Assembly (NCBI RefSeq): GCF_900143545.1
Contig: NZ_FREV01000004.1
Location: 496,001 to 560,000 of the forward strand
Length of the DNA: 64,000 nucleotides
Reading direction: 5' to 3'
Source of the DNA: Loktanella sp. Alg231-35
GTDB lineage: Bacteria; Pseudomonadota; Alphaproteobacteria; Rhodobacterales; Rhodobacteraceae
Under the pieces are notes generated by a model. That model made no database searches. It saw only the letters and a program-made list of their open reading frames with translations, and was not told the DNA's origin. Within the stretch, counting starts at the first letter, position 1; each line of letters opens with the position of its first letter. Shown here piece by piece: positions 17,994-27,278 of this stretch. The translations under genes and the position numbers were made by a program.

Positions 17994-20249
17994 ATGACAC
18001 GTATCCCCTCTAAATCCGAAATCCTTGCTTGGATTTCCGAACATCCGACTAAAACTGCGAAACGCGATATTGCCAAGGCCTTTGGTATCAAAGGGGCTGC
18101 GCGGATTGACCTCAAACGTCTGCTCAAGGAGTTAGAGGAAGAAGGCAAACTGACCAAGCGGCGCAGTTCTTACCGTGATGCAGAGGAGTTGCCGCCGGTT
18201 GCCGTACTTGAGATTGTCGGGCCCGATGGCGACGGTGACCTGTTTGCCCGCCCCCTAGAATGGAAAGGTCAAGGCGCAGAGCCGCGCATTCTGATGATGC
18301 TCCGTTCCAGCGATCCTGCCCTTGGCCCCGGTGACCGCATTCTGGGACGTCTGACCGTCGATACGACCGAAGACCACAGCCACACCGCGCGCATGATCCG
18401 CCGTATTGGCACCAATCCGCAGCGGATTCTGGGCGTGTTCCGTGCCGGGTCCGAGGGTGGCCGCGTGCTGCCCATCGACAAAGGATCAGACAAGCAGTGG
18501 ACCGTTGCCGCCGGTGCCACCGGTGGCGCAAAGGACGGCGAATTGGTTGAGGCAGAGCAAGCCGGACCAAAGGGCCGCATGGGCCTGTCCAAGGCGCGCA
18601 TTGTGGCCCGCCTGGGTGATCCGACCGAACCCCGTGCGGTGTCACTGATTGCGATCCATCAGCACGGTATCCCCGATCATTTCCCTGACGATGTTGTGGC
18701 CGAGGCCGACAATGCCAAGCCTGCGGGCCTTGGCAAACGCACCGACCTGCGCGACATGCCCCTTGTGACCATCGACCCCTGGGATGCACGCGACCATGAT
18801 GATGCCTGCTTTGTTGAAGCGGATAGCGACCCCAAAAACGCTGACGGCTTCATCATCTGGGTGGCCATCGCTGACGTCGCCCACTACGTCACGCCGGGGT
18901 CCGAACTGGACCGCGAGGCGCGCAAACGGGGCAACTCTACCTATTTCCCGGATCGTGTGGTGCCGATGCTACCGGATCGGTTGTCGGGTGATCTGTGTTC
19001 GCTGCATGAAGGGGTGGAGCGTGCATGTCTCGCCGTTGCCATGCGCATTGATGCCGCTGGTAACAAGATCGATCACAAGTTTCATCGCGGGTTGATGAAA
19101 TCTGCGACCTCGCTGAACTACGAAGAGGTGCAGGCGGCGGTTGACGGCGACCCCAATGACAAATGCGCGCCTTTGATGAATGAGATCATCGGCCCGCTTT
19201 ATGCAGCATATGCAGCACTAACAAAGGCCCGCGCCCAGCGCCAACCCTTGGAGCTGGACCTGCCCGAACGTCAGATCGTGCTGGATGATGCGGGCAAGGT
19301 CACTTCGGTGAACTACAAGGACCGGCTGGATGCGCACCGCTTGATCGAAGAATTCATGGTGCTGGCCAATGTTGCCGCTGCCGAGACGCTGATTGCCAAG
19401 AAATCTCCGCTGCTGTTCCGTGTCCATGAAGAACCGAGCCCGGAAAAACTGGACGCTTTGCGTGAAGTGGCTCAAGCCTCTGGTATGACGTTGGCGAAGG
19501 GGCAGGTGCTCAAGACTGCGCATCTCAATAAGCTACTGAAAGGTGCGGCAGAGACCGAAAATAGCGAATTGATCAATATGGCGACCCTGCGATCGATGAC
19601 GCAGGCCTATTACTTCCCAGAAAACTTTGGCCACTTCGGTCTTGCCTTGCGTGCCTATGCGCATTTCACGTCGCCCATTCGGCGCTATGCTGATCTGATC
19701 GTGCATCGGGCACTGATTGCGGCGCATGGATGGGGCAAGGATGGTCTAAGCCCATGGGACATCGAGCATCTAACAGACACCGGCAAACAAATCAGCGACA
19801 CTGAGCGCCGGTCAATGACAGCCGAGCGCGACACCACAGACCGCTATCTTGCAGCCTTTCTATCAGACCGCGTCGGGGCGGAACTGACCGGGCGGATCAG
19901 TGGGATTGCCAAATTTGGCGTGTTCGTGCGGCTAGATGAAACGGGCGCTGATGGCATGATCCCGATCCGCACACTGGGGGCGGAGTATTTCCACTTTGAT
20001 GCGGACAGCCAGACCTTGATGGGCTCTGACAGTGGCACATTGATTGGGCTGGGCCAGCTGGTGACCGTCAAATTGGCCGAGGCTGCACCGATCACCGGTG
20101 GGTTGATTGTGGAACTGATCAAACTCGAAGACCGGCTCATGCCGCGCGGCCCGTCACGCGGGAGAGGCAAGCCGCCACGCCGCAAGGTTGGATCATCGCG
20201 CAAGAAAGCCGCGAAGACGGCCCGCAAGGTCAAGCGCACGCGCAAATAG
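17994..20249 (+). CDS. rnr: Ribonuclease R
   Basis: Processive 3'-5' exoribonuclease that degrades structured RNA and handles rRNA quality control. 751 residues. An N-terminal winged-helix domain (TKTAKRDIAKAFGI) is followed by cold-shock-type domains and the RNB domain with TIDPWDARDHDDACF, whose Asp residues bind Mg. A C-terminal S1 domain (GRISGIAKFGVFVRLDE) follows. The tail is Lys/Arg-rich, typical of RNase R. The stop is 2 nt from the convergent DUF1801 gene. Confidence 0.95.
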   Translation: MTRIPSKSEILAWISEHPTKTAKRDIAKAFGIKGAARIDLKRLLKELEEEGKLTKRRSSYRDAEELPPVAVLEIVGPDGDGDLFARPLEWKGQGAEPRILMMLRSSDPALGPGDRILGRLTVDTTEDHSHTARMIRRIGTNPQRILGVFRAGSEGGRVLPIDKGSDKQWTVAAGATGGAKDGELVEAEQAGPKGRMGLSKARIVARLGDPTEPRAVSLIAIHQHGIPDHFPDDVVAEADNAKPAGLGKRTDLRDMPLVTIDPWDARDHDDACFVEADSDPKNADGFIIWVAIADVAHYVTPGSELDREARKRGNSTYFPDRVVPMLPDRLSGDLCSLHEGVERACLAVAMRIDAAGNKIDHKFHRGLMKSATSLNYEEVQAAVDGDPNDKCAPLMNEIIGPLYAAYAALTKARAQRQPLELDLPERQIVLDDAGKVTSVNYKDRLDAHRLIEEFMVLANVAAAETLIAKKSPLLFRVHEEPSPEKLDALREVAQASGMTLAKGQVLKTAHLNKLLKGAAETENSELINMATLRSMTQAYYFPENFGHFGLALRAYAHFTSPIRRYADLIVHRALIAAHGWGKDGLSPWDIEHLTDTGKQISDTERRSMTAERDTTDRYLAAFLSDRVGAELTGRISGIAKFGVFVRLDETGADGMIPIRTLGAEYFHFDADSQTLMGSDSGTLIGLGQLVTVKLAEAAPITGGLIVELIKLEDRLMPRGPSRGRGKPPRRKVGSSRKKAAKTARKVKRTRK

Positions 20250-20251
20250 CG

Positions 20252-20647
20252 TCAGAGGTGATAGGTTAGCCCGTGGCGGATCAGATGGCGCAGGCGGTCC
20301 GCCGCAATCTCATCCGTGGTTGCGAATAGCACTCCGCGATTACCGTCGATCCGGTCCTCACTCGGAAATGTTGCAGCATAGTCAGCAATAATGCTGGTCC
20401 CGCAATGCGCATATAGCCCGGTACTGCCATCCTTTGTCACGCCGATGCGCAGGGTCGATCCAGATTTCGTCTGCGGAGTGATAAAGGACGGCTGACCCCA
20501 TTTCAGTGTTTCCTCGATCTCTCCGGCTTCGGGCGTATCATCGGCCACATCAAACACAAGATCGCGCAGTATCAGCGCAATCTCGCGCTGCTTGTCCGCA
20601 TACGCATCATAGGCCGCTTTGACCTTTGGTGTCTGAAACGGGCGCAT
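20252..20647 (-). CDS. DUF1801 domain protein
   Basis: A 131-residue protein with the DUF1801 pattern EIEETLKWGQPSF and a conserved LRIGVTKDG segment. Members adopt a YdhG-like fold; function is unknown. Start at ATG 20647 (MRPFQTPK), with AGAGGATC upstream; the earlier start in the frame lacks support. Convergent with rnr. Confidence 0.85.
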   Translation of the reverse strand: MRPFQTPKVKAAYDAYADKQREIALILRDLVFDVADDTPEAGEIEETLKWGQPSFITPQTKSGSTLRIGVTKDGSTGLYAHCGTSIIADYAATFPSEDRIDGNRGVLFATTDEIAADRLRHLIRHGLTYHL

Positions 20648-20788
20648 GATCTGATCCTCTTGCACGGCGTCGGGCAGGACCACGCTATACCAAATCAGCC
20701 CTCAGGCAATAACCCGCCCTGTCTGATGGGTGTCACTGTCATGTGGCCTGATTTGCCGTAACATGGCGAACAACAATCGGAGGCACAT

Positions 20789-21973
20789 ATGCGCCGCAGG
20801 CAGTTCATCGCAGCAGGACTATCCACATTGGCAGCCGGCATGGCCCATGCGCAAAGCAGCGGCTTTGCCAATTGGATTGCAGGTTTTCGTGGGCGCGCGC
20901 GGGCGGCTGGCATCTCGGATCGTACCTTTGCCGCTGCTTTTGCAAATGTCCGTTATCTGTCCGACAGCGTCGAACGCGACCGCAATCAGGCCGAGTTCAC
21001 ACGCCCCTTGGCGGATTATATGGCCACCGCCGCCTCTGACGCGCGGGTTAGCAACGGGCGCGAGATGATGCGCCGCTATGCAGGTGCGTTGACCGGGATA
21101 GATCAACGCTACGGGGTGGAACCTCATGTGATCACGGCTGTCTGGGGAATGGAAAGCAATTACGGGCAACGCCGGGGCGACGTGCCGTTGATCGCGACAC
21201 TGGCGACACTGGCCTATGACGGACGGCGGGGGCGGTTCTTTGAACAGCAATTGATTGCCGCCCTGCGCATCCTGCAAAATGGCGATGTGACGCCGCAGAA
21301 TATGACCGGGTCTTGGGCCGGGGCGATGGGACATACGCAGTTTATTCCCACATCCTATGAGGCTTATGCCGTCGATTTCACAGGTGATGGGCGGCGCGAT
21401 ATCTGGGCAGATGATCCCAGTGATGCGCTGGCCTCAACCGCTGCCTATTTGCGCCGCTTCGGCTGGCGACGCGGCCAGCCGTGGGGTGTTGAGGTGCGTC
21501 TGCCACGCGGGTTTGACTACAGCCAGTCCGCACGGGCGGTGACACGAAGCCCTGCCAACTGGGCGCGTCAGGGTGTGCGCGATGTTGATGGTGCGCCTGT
21601 GCGCAACTTTGGCAATGCAAGCCTCGCCACGCCCACAGGGGCGGGTGGGCCTGCGTTTCTGCTGTTCCGCAATTACGATGTGATTTCGCGTTATAACAAC
21701 GCCGAGGCTTATATTATCGGGGTCGGCCATCTGAGCGACCGCATTCGCGGACTGGGCCCGCTGGCCGCAAACTGGCCAGCAAATGAACGGCAATTGCGCC
21801 GCTCGGAACGGCGCGAGTTGCAACAACGGCTGACGAGTGCTGGATTTTCAACGCAGGGGGTGGATGGGCGGATCGGGCCGAACTCTCGAGCGGCGATCCG
21901 TGCCTACCAACGCAGTCAGGGGTTGGTCCCTGACGGGCATGCCTCGTTAGAACTACTAGCGCGTCTGCGGTAG
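20789..21973 (+). CDS. MltB-family lytic murein transglycosylase with peptidoglycan-binding domain
   Basis: Cleaves peptidoglycan glycan strands with anhydro-muramyl formation. The 394-residue protein begins MRRRQFIAAGLS, a twin-arginine-like leader (RRQFI) ending at AHAQ. The SLT_2 domain holds VEPHVITAVWGMESNYGQRRGD, with the catalytic Glu in WGMES. QFIPTSYEAYAVDFTGDGRRDIWADD is also characteristic. The last ~60 residues are a peptidoglycan-binding_1 domain (QGVDGRIGPNSRAAIRAYQR). The 3' end overlaps the convergent gene by 18 nt. Confidence 0.93.
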   Translation: MRRRQFIAAGLSTLAAGMAHAQSSGFANWIAGFRGRARAAGISDRTFAAAFANVRYLSDSVERDRNQAEFTRPLADYMATAASDARVSNGREMMRRYAGALTGIDQRYGVEPHVITAVWGMESNYGQRRGDVPLIATLATLAYDGRRGRFFEQQLIAALRILQNGDVTPQNMTGSWAGAMGHTQFIPTSYEAYAVDFTGDGRRDIWADDPSDALASTAAYLRRFGWRRGQPWGVEVRLPRGFDYSQSARAVTRSPANWARQGVRDVDGAPVRNFGNASLATPTGAGGPAFLLFRNYDVISRYNNAEAYIIGVGHLSDRIRGLGPLAANWPANERQLRRSERRELQQRLTSAGFSTQGVDGRIGPNSRAAIRAYQRSQGLVPDGHASLELLARLR

Positions 21974-22444
21974 CGAAGAGCAAGTATCGCCAGCCATGCA
22001 AGAGGTGAGCATCTCGACCGTCGCCGGTGTGATGTTCTCAAAGATCATGCCGCCACATGGGCCAGCCTCTATCAAGACCGGTGGATCAGAGGCAGGCACG
22101 AAAAAGATCGCCTCCATCCCGCTGCTTGCAGACCCACACCACGGGCCGCCACATCTGATCTGCAATGTCACATTGCTATAGTAGTCATTTGCAAACCCAT
22201 CATGCGTCAGGCCTTTGCCGGCGAAATAGGCTGGGATCGGCGCTGGTTCGTCGGTGCGCGTGTTGGACATCGCCTCTGGCAGAAGGTTTTCGTCAAAGGT
22301 CAGCTCTCCCATCAGCACGAAATAGCTTTCAGATGCGGCGGCCAATTTTTGAAACGTCGTGATCGGGTCGGGGCGCAAACAGCTAAGTGCCTGCGCCTGT
22401 CCACTGATCACAACAAGGGCTGCGGCGACGAGTGCTTTGTTCAT
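21956..22444 (-). CDS. Hypothetical exported cysteine-containing protein
   Basis: A 162-residue protein with a signal peptide (MNKALVAAALVVISGQAQA, cut after about QALS). The mature part has six cysteines (SCLRPDP, IRCGGPWCGS, AGPCGG, TSCMAGDTC), suggesting disulfides in the periplasm. Start ATG 22444 with AAGGA upstream. No family recognised. Convergent overlap with the MltB-type gene. Confidence 0.72.
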   Translation of the reverse strand: MNKALVAAALVVISGQAQALSCLRPDPITTFQKLAAASESYFVLMGELTFDENLLPEAMSNTRTDEPAPIPAYFAGKGLTHDGFANDYYSNVTLQIRCGGPWCGSASSGMEAIFFVPASDPPVLIEAGPCGGMIFENITPATVEMLTSCMAGDTCSSLPQTR

Positions 22445-22511
22445 GGATTGGGTCCTTTTTGCAGTGTCATCATAGTATGACGTCCGCCAATGTGCATTCC
22501 TTGGGGGGTTT

Positions 22512-22994
22512 TCACAGTTTTGGGCGGAATTCTTCCAGAACCTGCTCATAAACCGCACGTTTGAAAGGCACGATATTGGCCACCAATTCGTCCGGGGCCA
22601 TCCATTTCCATGCCGTGAATTCAGGCGTTTCCGTCTCAAGGTCAATCTGCGTGTCCAGCCCATGAAACCGCATCAGGAACCATTTTTGCTCCTGTCCGCG
22701 ATAACGGCCTTTCCAGATATTCGGCACCAAATCATGAGGCAGATCATACCGGATCAGACCCCCGCTCTCGGCCTCGATTGTAACGAGGTTCGCGGGCACG
22801 CTGGTTTCCTCTTCCAGCTCGCGCAAGGCCGCATCGCGGCATATCTCACCTTTGTCGACACCGCCCTGCGGCATCTGCCAGGCTTCGGTATCGCGGTCCT
22901 TGCGCTGTGCGACAAAAACATGTCCGCGCGGATTGGTGAGCATCACCCCAACACAGGGGCGATATGGTAATTGAGCAATTTCATCTGGGGTCAT
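22512..22994 (-). CDS. rppH: RNA pyrophosphohydrolase
   Basis: Nudix hydrolase that converts 5'-triphosphate mRNA to monophosphate and triggers decay. 160 residues. Nudix box [32 protein letters not shown] and a C-terminal [13 protein letters not shown] are RppH-like. The N-terminal [21 protein letters not shown] is typical. It could also be called NudH, the same enzyme. Confidence 0.95.
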   Translation of the reverse strand: MTPDEIAQLPYRPCVGVMLTNPRGHVFVAQRKDRDTEAWQMPQGGVDKGEICRDAALRELEEETSVPANLVTIEAESGGLIRYDLPHDLVPNIWKGRYRGQEQKWFLMRFHGLDTQIDLETETPEFTAWKWMAPDELVANIVPFKRAVYEQVLEEFRPKL

Positions 22995-23053
22995 GGACGA
23001 GGGCCTTGGTCGTTGAGTGGCGTCTATGAGGCTTCATAGCCGGGTGTCGGCGG

Positions 23054-23548
23054 TTATGCGATAACAAGCCGCGTTTCATGTCGAATGCGGGCCGCTATCC
23101 AGCGCAGGTGATCGCGCCTGAATGCGACGCATCCGGCTGTCGGGCGTCCCGGTCCCCGCCATTCGTGAATAAAAATCGCCGATCCACGCCCCTTGACCGC
23201 ATAGGGCCAGTTCCAATCGGTCAGGATGATGATGTCATACATTGGATCGGCGCGGCGTAGGCGTTCATGGCTATACTGGTAAGGCGCTGTCACCATCATA
23301 TTGTAATCGGGATCATTGACATCGTCTGACCACAGATCGGACGGGCCAATGGGCAACGCCCAATCTGCGGGGCGTGCTATCCGATCGGCACGATAGAGCA
23401 TGCCAACGATGCGGTGCGCGCCCCGTGGCGTAGCGCCATCGCCTTCGTTCTTGTGCGAGGTCAGCCCGCCGCGCCCAATGGTGCATGGGAAGCGGCGGTT
23501 CATAAAGCGCACGTGGGTAGAGGTAAGGACAAGATCGGAAGGTTTCAT
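23054..23548 (-). CDS. L,D-transpeptidase (YkuD domain) protein
   Basis: A 164-residue protein, nearly all a YkuD-type catalytic domain. FIHEWRGPGRPTAGCVAF gives the conserved His and the catalytic Cys. No obvious signal peptide from the ATG at 23548 (MKPSDLVLTS), so localisation is uncertain. These enzymes make 3-3 crosslinks or attach proteins to peptidoglycan. The start used is the one nearest the domain; upstream codons run through repeat sequence. Confidence 0.85.
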   Translation of the reverse strand: MKPSDLVLTSTHVRFMNRRFPCTIGRGGLTSHKNEGDGATPRGAHRIVGMLYRADRIARPADWALPIGPSDLWSDDVNDPDYNMMVTAPYQYSHERLRRADPMYDIIILTDWNWPYAVKGRGSAIFIHEWRGPGRPTAGCVAFRRDHLRWIAARIRHETRLVIA

Positions 23549-23568
23549 AGGGATGTGATAACGCCGAC

Positions 23569-23636
23569 GTAGGGTGGGTGAAACCCACGTGTATGCGCAG
23601 GCAGACATGGCAGCGCGTGGGTTTCACCCACCCTAC
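23569..23636. repeat. Inverted repeat with 21-bp perfect arms (REP-like element)
   Basis: Left arm 23569-23589 and right arm 23616-23636 are exact inverted repeats (GTAGGGTGGGTGAAACCCACG), loop of 26 nt. Each arm also carries a smaller palindrome TGGGTGAAACCCA. A third copy of one arm occurs at 29648-29668. The right arm overlaps the ribA stop codon. Likely a mobile or REP-type repetitive element, unclear whether it acts as a terminator. Confidence 0.85.
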
Positions 23637-24709
23637 AGCAAATGCCCAGACTTCGCTGCCTTCGTCGCAAGATATGCGTGGTTGTGGCGGTTCTCGCCTA
23701 CTTTGAGCGGCACGCGTTCCGTCACGTTGATCCCGCTGCTTTCCATCCGTGCGACCTTGGCTGGGTTGTTGGTTAGCAGCCTGACCGCGCCAAACCCCAT
23801 GCGTTTAAGAATGTCCGCACCGATCCGAAAATCCCGCTCATCATCCTCAAAACCAAGACGATGGTTCGCCTCGACCGTATCAAACCCCTGATCCTGCAAG
23901 GAATAGGCCCGCATCTTGTTGGCGAGCCCGATCCCGCGCCCTTCCTGATTGAGGTAAAGCAAGACTCCTGCCCCCTCGGCCCCCATCTGCCCCAAAGCGC
24001 CGCGTAGTTGCGGGCCGCAATCGCATTTCAGTGACCCCAGCAAATCACCGGTAAAGCAGGCCGAATGCAGGCGTGACAATACGGGCTTGCTCCGGTCCGG
24101 TTGGCCGATCTCAACCGCGTAATGCTCTTCAGCACCATCATCGGGGCGGAAAATGTGCAGGCGCCCTGCTTCGGAAACATCCAGCGGCAATCTTGCAGAG
24201 ATAATCGGGTTCAAGGGACTAAGCCCCGTATCAAGGGCCGCATCAACGGGCACAAGCGTGAGGTTATTGGCTTGGGCAAAGCCAGCCGCATCGTCCAGAT
24301 CAAGCATGACAACAGCAGGCAACAGCCGTGCGGCCTTGACCAACGCAATCGCAGCGCGGTGCAGGTCAGCCGATCCATCACGCACGGTTTGAAGCGGGCC
24401 TTTCATGGGCGAACGCAGATCATCGGCCGGATCGGCCACCGCGCGAACCCATGACAGCTTGGCATCAAGGGGCAAGACGACACGGGCGATGTCACCGTCA
24501 TAAGCGCGTGCTTTTAGCGTTTGCGCCCGCCGACCTGTCACGGCCAGTACGGGCACCCCTCCCAAGGTGCGCAAATCGGCCAGACGTGCGGCATCCAGTG
24601 TTTCCGCGGCTAGCACCAGCGCCCCGCCATCCAGCACGATGGGCACACCCATGCGCAAATCAGCCCGCGCGCGCGCTAACCGTTCTGTAATATCGGGGGC
24701 GAATCCCAT
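23633..24709 (-). CDS. ribA: GTP cyclohydrolase II (riboflavin synthesis)
   Basis: Opens GTP to start flavin synthesis. 358 residues from ATG 24709 ([11 protein letters not shown]). The N-terminal half is a degenerate RibB-like region. The C-terminal half has the zinc site [29 protein letters not shown] and LTNNPAKV. The longer frame upstream is read through the divergent promoter region and discarded. The stop codon TAG lies inside the right arm of the REP-like repeat, so that repeat defines its 3' end. Confidence 0.93.
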   Translation of the reverse strand: MGFAPDITERLARARADLRMGVPIVLDGGALVLAAETLDAARLADLRTLGGVPVLAVTGRRAQTLKARAYDGDIARVVLPLDAKLSWVRAVADPADDLRSPMKGPLQTVRDGSADLHRAAIALVKAARLLPAVVMLDLDDAAGFAQANNLTLVPVDAALDTGLSPLNPIISARLPLDVSEAGRLHIFRPDDGAEEHYAVEIGQPDRSKPVLSRLHSACFTGDLLGSLKCDCGPQLRGALGQMGAEGAGVLLYLNQEGRGIGLANKMRAYSLQDQGFDTVEANHRLGFEDDERDFRIGADILKRMGFGAVRLLTNNPAKVARMESSGINVTERVPLKVGENRHNHAYLATKAAKSGHLL

Positions 24710-24779
24710 TGCACTCGGCCTCTCATTTGTTTCAACCGATAGCGGATTGCGCGCCAAAGTGAAACATTTGCACGATAAA

Positions 24780-24795
24780 TCACACGTCCGTGTGA
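24780..24795. promoter_or_regulatory. Perfect palindromic operator candidate between ribA and the response regulator
   Basis: TCACACG-TC-CGTGTGA, perfect 7-bp arms with a 2-bp centre, in the 156-bp divergent spacer. Position and size fit a dimeric regulator site. The binding protein is unknown. It may affect ribA, the response-regulator gene, or both. Confidence 0.35.
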
Positions 24796-24865
24796 AACTG
24801 CGATGTGATCGGTTGTTCCAGACGTAACAAGAGCACAAATCTAGTTCACAACGAAGGAGAATGTC

Positions 24866-25552
24866 ATGGGACAGCTCAAGAAAATTTTGCTGGTGGACGA
24901 CGACGATGACCTGCGCGAGGCGCTGGGTGAACAGTTGTTGATGACCGAAGATTTCGACGTCTTTGAAGCCGATGATGGCGCCAGCGCCATGGTGAAAGCC
25001 AAGGAAGGTCTTTACGACCTGATGATCCTTGATGTGGGTCTGCCAGACACAGACGGTCGCGAGCTTTGCCGTGTGATGCGCAAGCAAGGCGTGAAATGCC
25101 CGATCCTGATGCTGACCGCGCAAGACAGCGATGCCGACACAATTTTGGGCCTTGATGCTGGTGCCAATGACTATGTCAGCAAGCCGTTCAAATTCCCCGT
25201 CCTGCTGGCCCGTATCCGCAGCCAGTTGCGCACGCATGAGCAGTCAGAAGACGCCGTTTTCCAGCTTGGGCCGTACACGTTCAAGCCTGCCCAAAAGATG
25301 CTGATCACTGAAGACGAAAAGAAAGTGCGCCTGACGGAAAAGGAAACCAATATCCTCAAATTCCTCTACCGCGCGACCGAAGGTGTTGTGGCCCGCGATG
25401 TGCTACTCCACGAGGTTTGGGGCTACAACGCCGGCGTGACCACGCACACATTGGAGACACATATTTACCGCCTTCGCCAAAAAATAGAACCAGATCCGTC
25501 CAATGCCCGCCTTCTTGTGACCGAATCTGGTGGTTATAGATTGGTAGCGTAG
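24866..25552 (+). CDS. OmpR-family response regulator transcription factor
   Basis: A 228-residue two-component regulator. The receiver domain has DDDDD acid pocket residues 11-15, phospho-acceptor Asp56 in [10 protein letters not shown] and the conserved Lys in YVSKPFK. The winged-helix output domain ends [19 protein letters not shown]. The sequence resembles the CenR/CtrA-neighbour class of alphaproteobacterial regulators, but I do not assign a name. No kinase gene is adjacent. GAAGGAG precedes the ATG. An RNA-like structured region and a terminator follow directly. Confidence 0.9.
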   Translation: MGQLKKILLVDDDDDLREALGEQLLMTEDFDVFEADDGASAMVKAKEGLYDLMILDVGLPDTDGRELCRVMRKQGVKCPILMLTAQDSDADTILGLDAGANDYVSKPFKFPVLLARIRSQLRTHEQSEDAVFQLGPYTFKPAQKMLITEDEKKVRLTEKETNILKFLYRATEGVVARDVLLHEVWGYNAGVTTHTLETHIYRLRQKIEPDPSNARLLVTESGGYRLVA

Positions 25553-25565
25553 AGTACTCCCCCCC

Positions 25566-25681
25566 GGTGATCAGACCCCTCCCTGTCAGGTCATCGGGTT
25601 CCCAAGAACCCGCCGGAGATCGGGTTATATCTCCACCTCCCTGTTGGACTTGCCCGGACCTTGTGTCCGGGCATTTTTTTT
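25566..25681 (+). ncRNA. Candidate 3'-UTR sRNA with CCUCCC loops
   Basis: Three hairpins and a terminator in 116 nt directly after the regulator stop. Hairpin 1 (25566-25595): stem of 11 pairs with one A-A mismatch, loop CCCTCCCT. Hairpin 2 (25595-25612): seven-pair stem, loop CCAA. Hairpin 3 (25615-25634): six-pair stem. An unpaired CCTCCC sits at 25636-25641 and is followed by the terminator at 25651. The exposed CCUCCC resembles anti-Shine-Dalgarno sRNA loops known in alphaproteobacteria. The 5' end may be set by processing of the mRNA or by a -10-like TATAGA at 25535-25540. Confidence 0.6.
25651..25681 (+). terminator. Intrinsic terminator of the regulator / sRNA transcript
   Basis: Perfect nine-pair stem TGCCCGGAC / GTCCGGGCA with a short loop, followed by eight T residues. 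A strong textbook terminator. Confidence 0.93.
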
Positions 25682-25743
25682 ATCTTTGGTCATCTGGCGT
25701 CGGTGGCTTACCTAAAGGGATAATCTACAAATGGAGAACAATG

Positions 25744-26118
25744 ATGAAATCTGCCAAGGACTTTATGGAAGAAGCGAACGCTGTCGTTCCACGCATGGGC
25801 GTTGAAGACGCAATCGCGAAACACAAAGCGGGTGGCGCGGTTTTTGTTGACGTCCGCGACAGTGGTGTCATCGCCGGGACCGGCACCATTGCCGGCGCCC
25901 ATCGCATCGCCCGCGGCATGATGGAATTCGTCGCCGATCCCGCAACCCCATATCACAATGATGCCCTACAAAAACACGCCGAGATTTATCTGGTCTGCGG
26001 CGCCGGTGGCCAAGCTGCCCTTGCTGGTAAAACACTGAAAGATATGGGCTTTACAAATGTCACCAACATTGGTGGTTTTGGGGATTGGAAAGAGGCTGGC
26101 GGCCCCTCCGAAGACTAA
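25744..26118 (+). CDS. Rhodanese-domain protein
   Basis: A 124-residue single-domain sulfurtransferase. AVFVDVRDSGVIAGTGTIAGAHR is the CH2A-type region, and the active Cys85 in YLVCGAGGQAAL starts the catalytic loop. Start: two adjacent ATGs at 25741 and 25744, after GGAG; the second gives better spacing and a usual N-terminus. Substrate unknown. Its stop overlaps the convergent PLP-enzyme gene by 4 nt. Confidence 0.88.
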   Translation: MKSAKDFMEEANAVVPRMGVEDAIAKHKAGGAVFVDVRDSGVIAGTGTIAGAHRIARGMMEFVADPATPYHNDALQKHAEIYLVCGAGGQAALAGKTLKDMGFTNVTNIGGFGDWKEAGGPSED

Positions 26119-27236
26119 CCCAACGCCTGATCCCAGTCTGTGATCAGGTCCTCAATCGCTTCGATCCCGACTGATACACGGATCAGATTTTCCGGAATGC
26201 CGGTGTGCGGTTCAATCGTATGCCGGTGTTCCACGAGGCTCTCTACCCCACCCAAAGACGTGGCCCGCAGGAAGAGTTGCAATCGTCCCACGACGTGCAA
26301 GGCGTCCTCGCGGCTGCCCGTCACCAGCACCGAGAGCAGGCTGCCATAGCCGCCCTTCATTTGCCTTTGCGCAATGTCATGTCCGGGGTGATGTGGCAGG
26401 CCGGGATAGAAAACATCCTCGACTTTCGGGTGCGCAAAAAGATGATTGGCGAGCGCCAGCGCGTTCTGTGACATCCGCTCTACCCGCAACGGCAAGGTCC
26501 GCATGGCGCGTGTCAGCAGCCATGCTTCGAATGGCCCGAGAATCGCTCCTGCCATTTTTCTGTCATCATGGACAATCCGCCAGATTGTGGCATCATTGTG
26601 TCGCGTTGATAGAACACCTGCCAGCACATCGGAGTGTCCATTGATGCCTTTGGTGGCCGAATGCATCACAATATCAGCGCCATGATCCAGCGCCTGCGTC
26701 AGGATCGGTGTGGCGGCAGTGGCATCGACGACAAGGGTTGAATCACTGGCGTCAGCGACTGCCTGAATATCGACCGACCTAAGCCATGGGTTGGATGGCG
26801 TTTCAATAAACACAATGTCGGCAGGTTGGTTCTGGCAAGTGCTGACAAGGTCATCTGCATCGACCTCAAAAAGCGTAATGGCGCGCCGCACACAAAAATC
26901 CCTGATCCAAGCCGTGGTGCCCCAGTAGATGCCCGATTGCACGATGGCTTTGCCACCGTTTGGTATCGTGCGGAACACTGCCGCGATAGCCGCCATCCCT
27001 GATGGGAAAAGCAGGGTATCGGCCGCCCCTTCCAACTGGCGCAGCACCTCTTCCGCCTGCCGCAGATTATCAGAGTCTGCACGGGAATAGGTATTGTCGG
27101 CCCGCAGCGGTTGATACTCCGCATCGCGCATGAATGTTGTAGAAGGCTGCAATGCAGGCACAACACCCCCAGATTGGGGATCGGTGGCGCCAGCGGCATG
27201 GGCGGCAATGGTAGCGGGTTTTTTCGACGTACTCAT
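26115..27236 (-). CDS. Cys/Met metabolism PLP-dependent enzyme (cystathionine gamma-synthase/beta-lyase family)
   Basis: A 373-residue fold-type I enzyme. PLP-binding Lys196 lies in MHSATKGINGHSD, and NTYSRADSDNLRQAE, TLLFPSGMAAI and VFIETPSNPWL match the family. The N-terminal substrate-specificity determinants are not conclusive: it could be cystathionine beta-lyase, gamma-synthase or a methionine gamma-lyase relative. Adjacent rhodanese suggests sulfur metabolism, and serine genes lie nearby. Convergent with the rhodanese gene. Confidence 0.85.
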   Translation of the reverse strand: MSTSKKPATIAAHAAGATDPQSGGVVPALQPSTTFMRDAEYQPLRADNTYSRADSDNLRQAEEVLRQLEGAADTLLFPSGMAAIAAVFRTIPNGGKAIVQSGIYWGTTAWIRDFCVRRAITLFEVDADDLVSTCQNQPADIVFIETPSNPWLRSVDIQAVADASDSTLVVDATAATPILTQALDHGADIVMHSATKGINGHSDVLAGVLSTRHNDATIWRIVHDDRKMAGAILGPFEAWLLTRAMRTLPLRVERMSQNALALANHLFAHPKVEDVFYPGLPHHPGHDIAQRQMKGGYGSLLSVLVTGSREDALHVVGRLQLFLRATSLGGVESLVEHRHTIEPHTGIPENLIRVSVGIEAIEDLITDWDQALG

Positions 27237-27278
27237 GCGCCTATCTGGCGCGGGCGAGGGGAAAGATGCAAGACCTGC

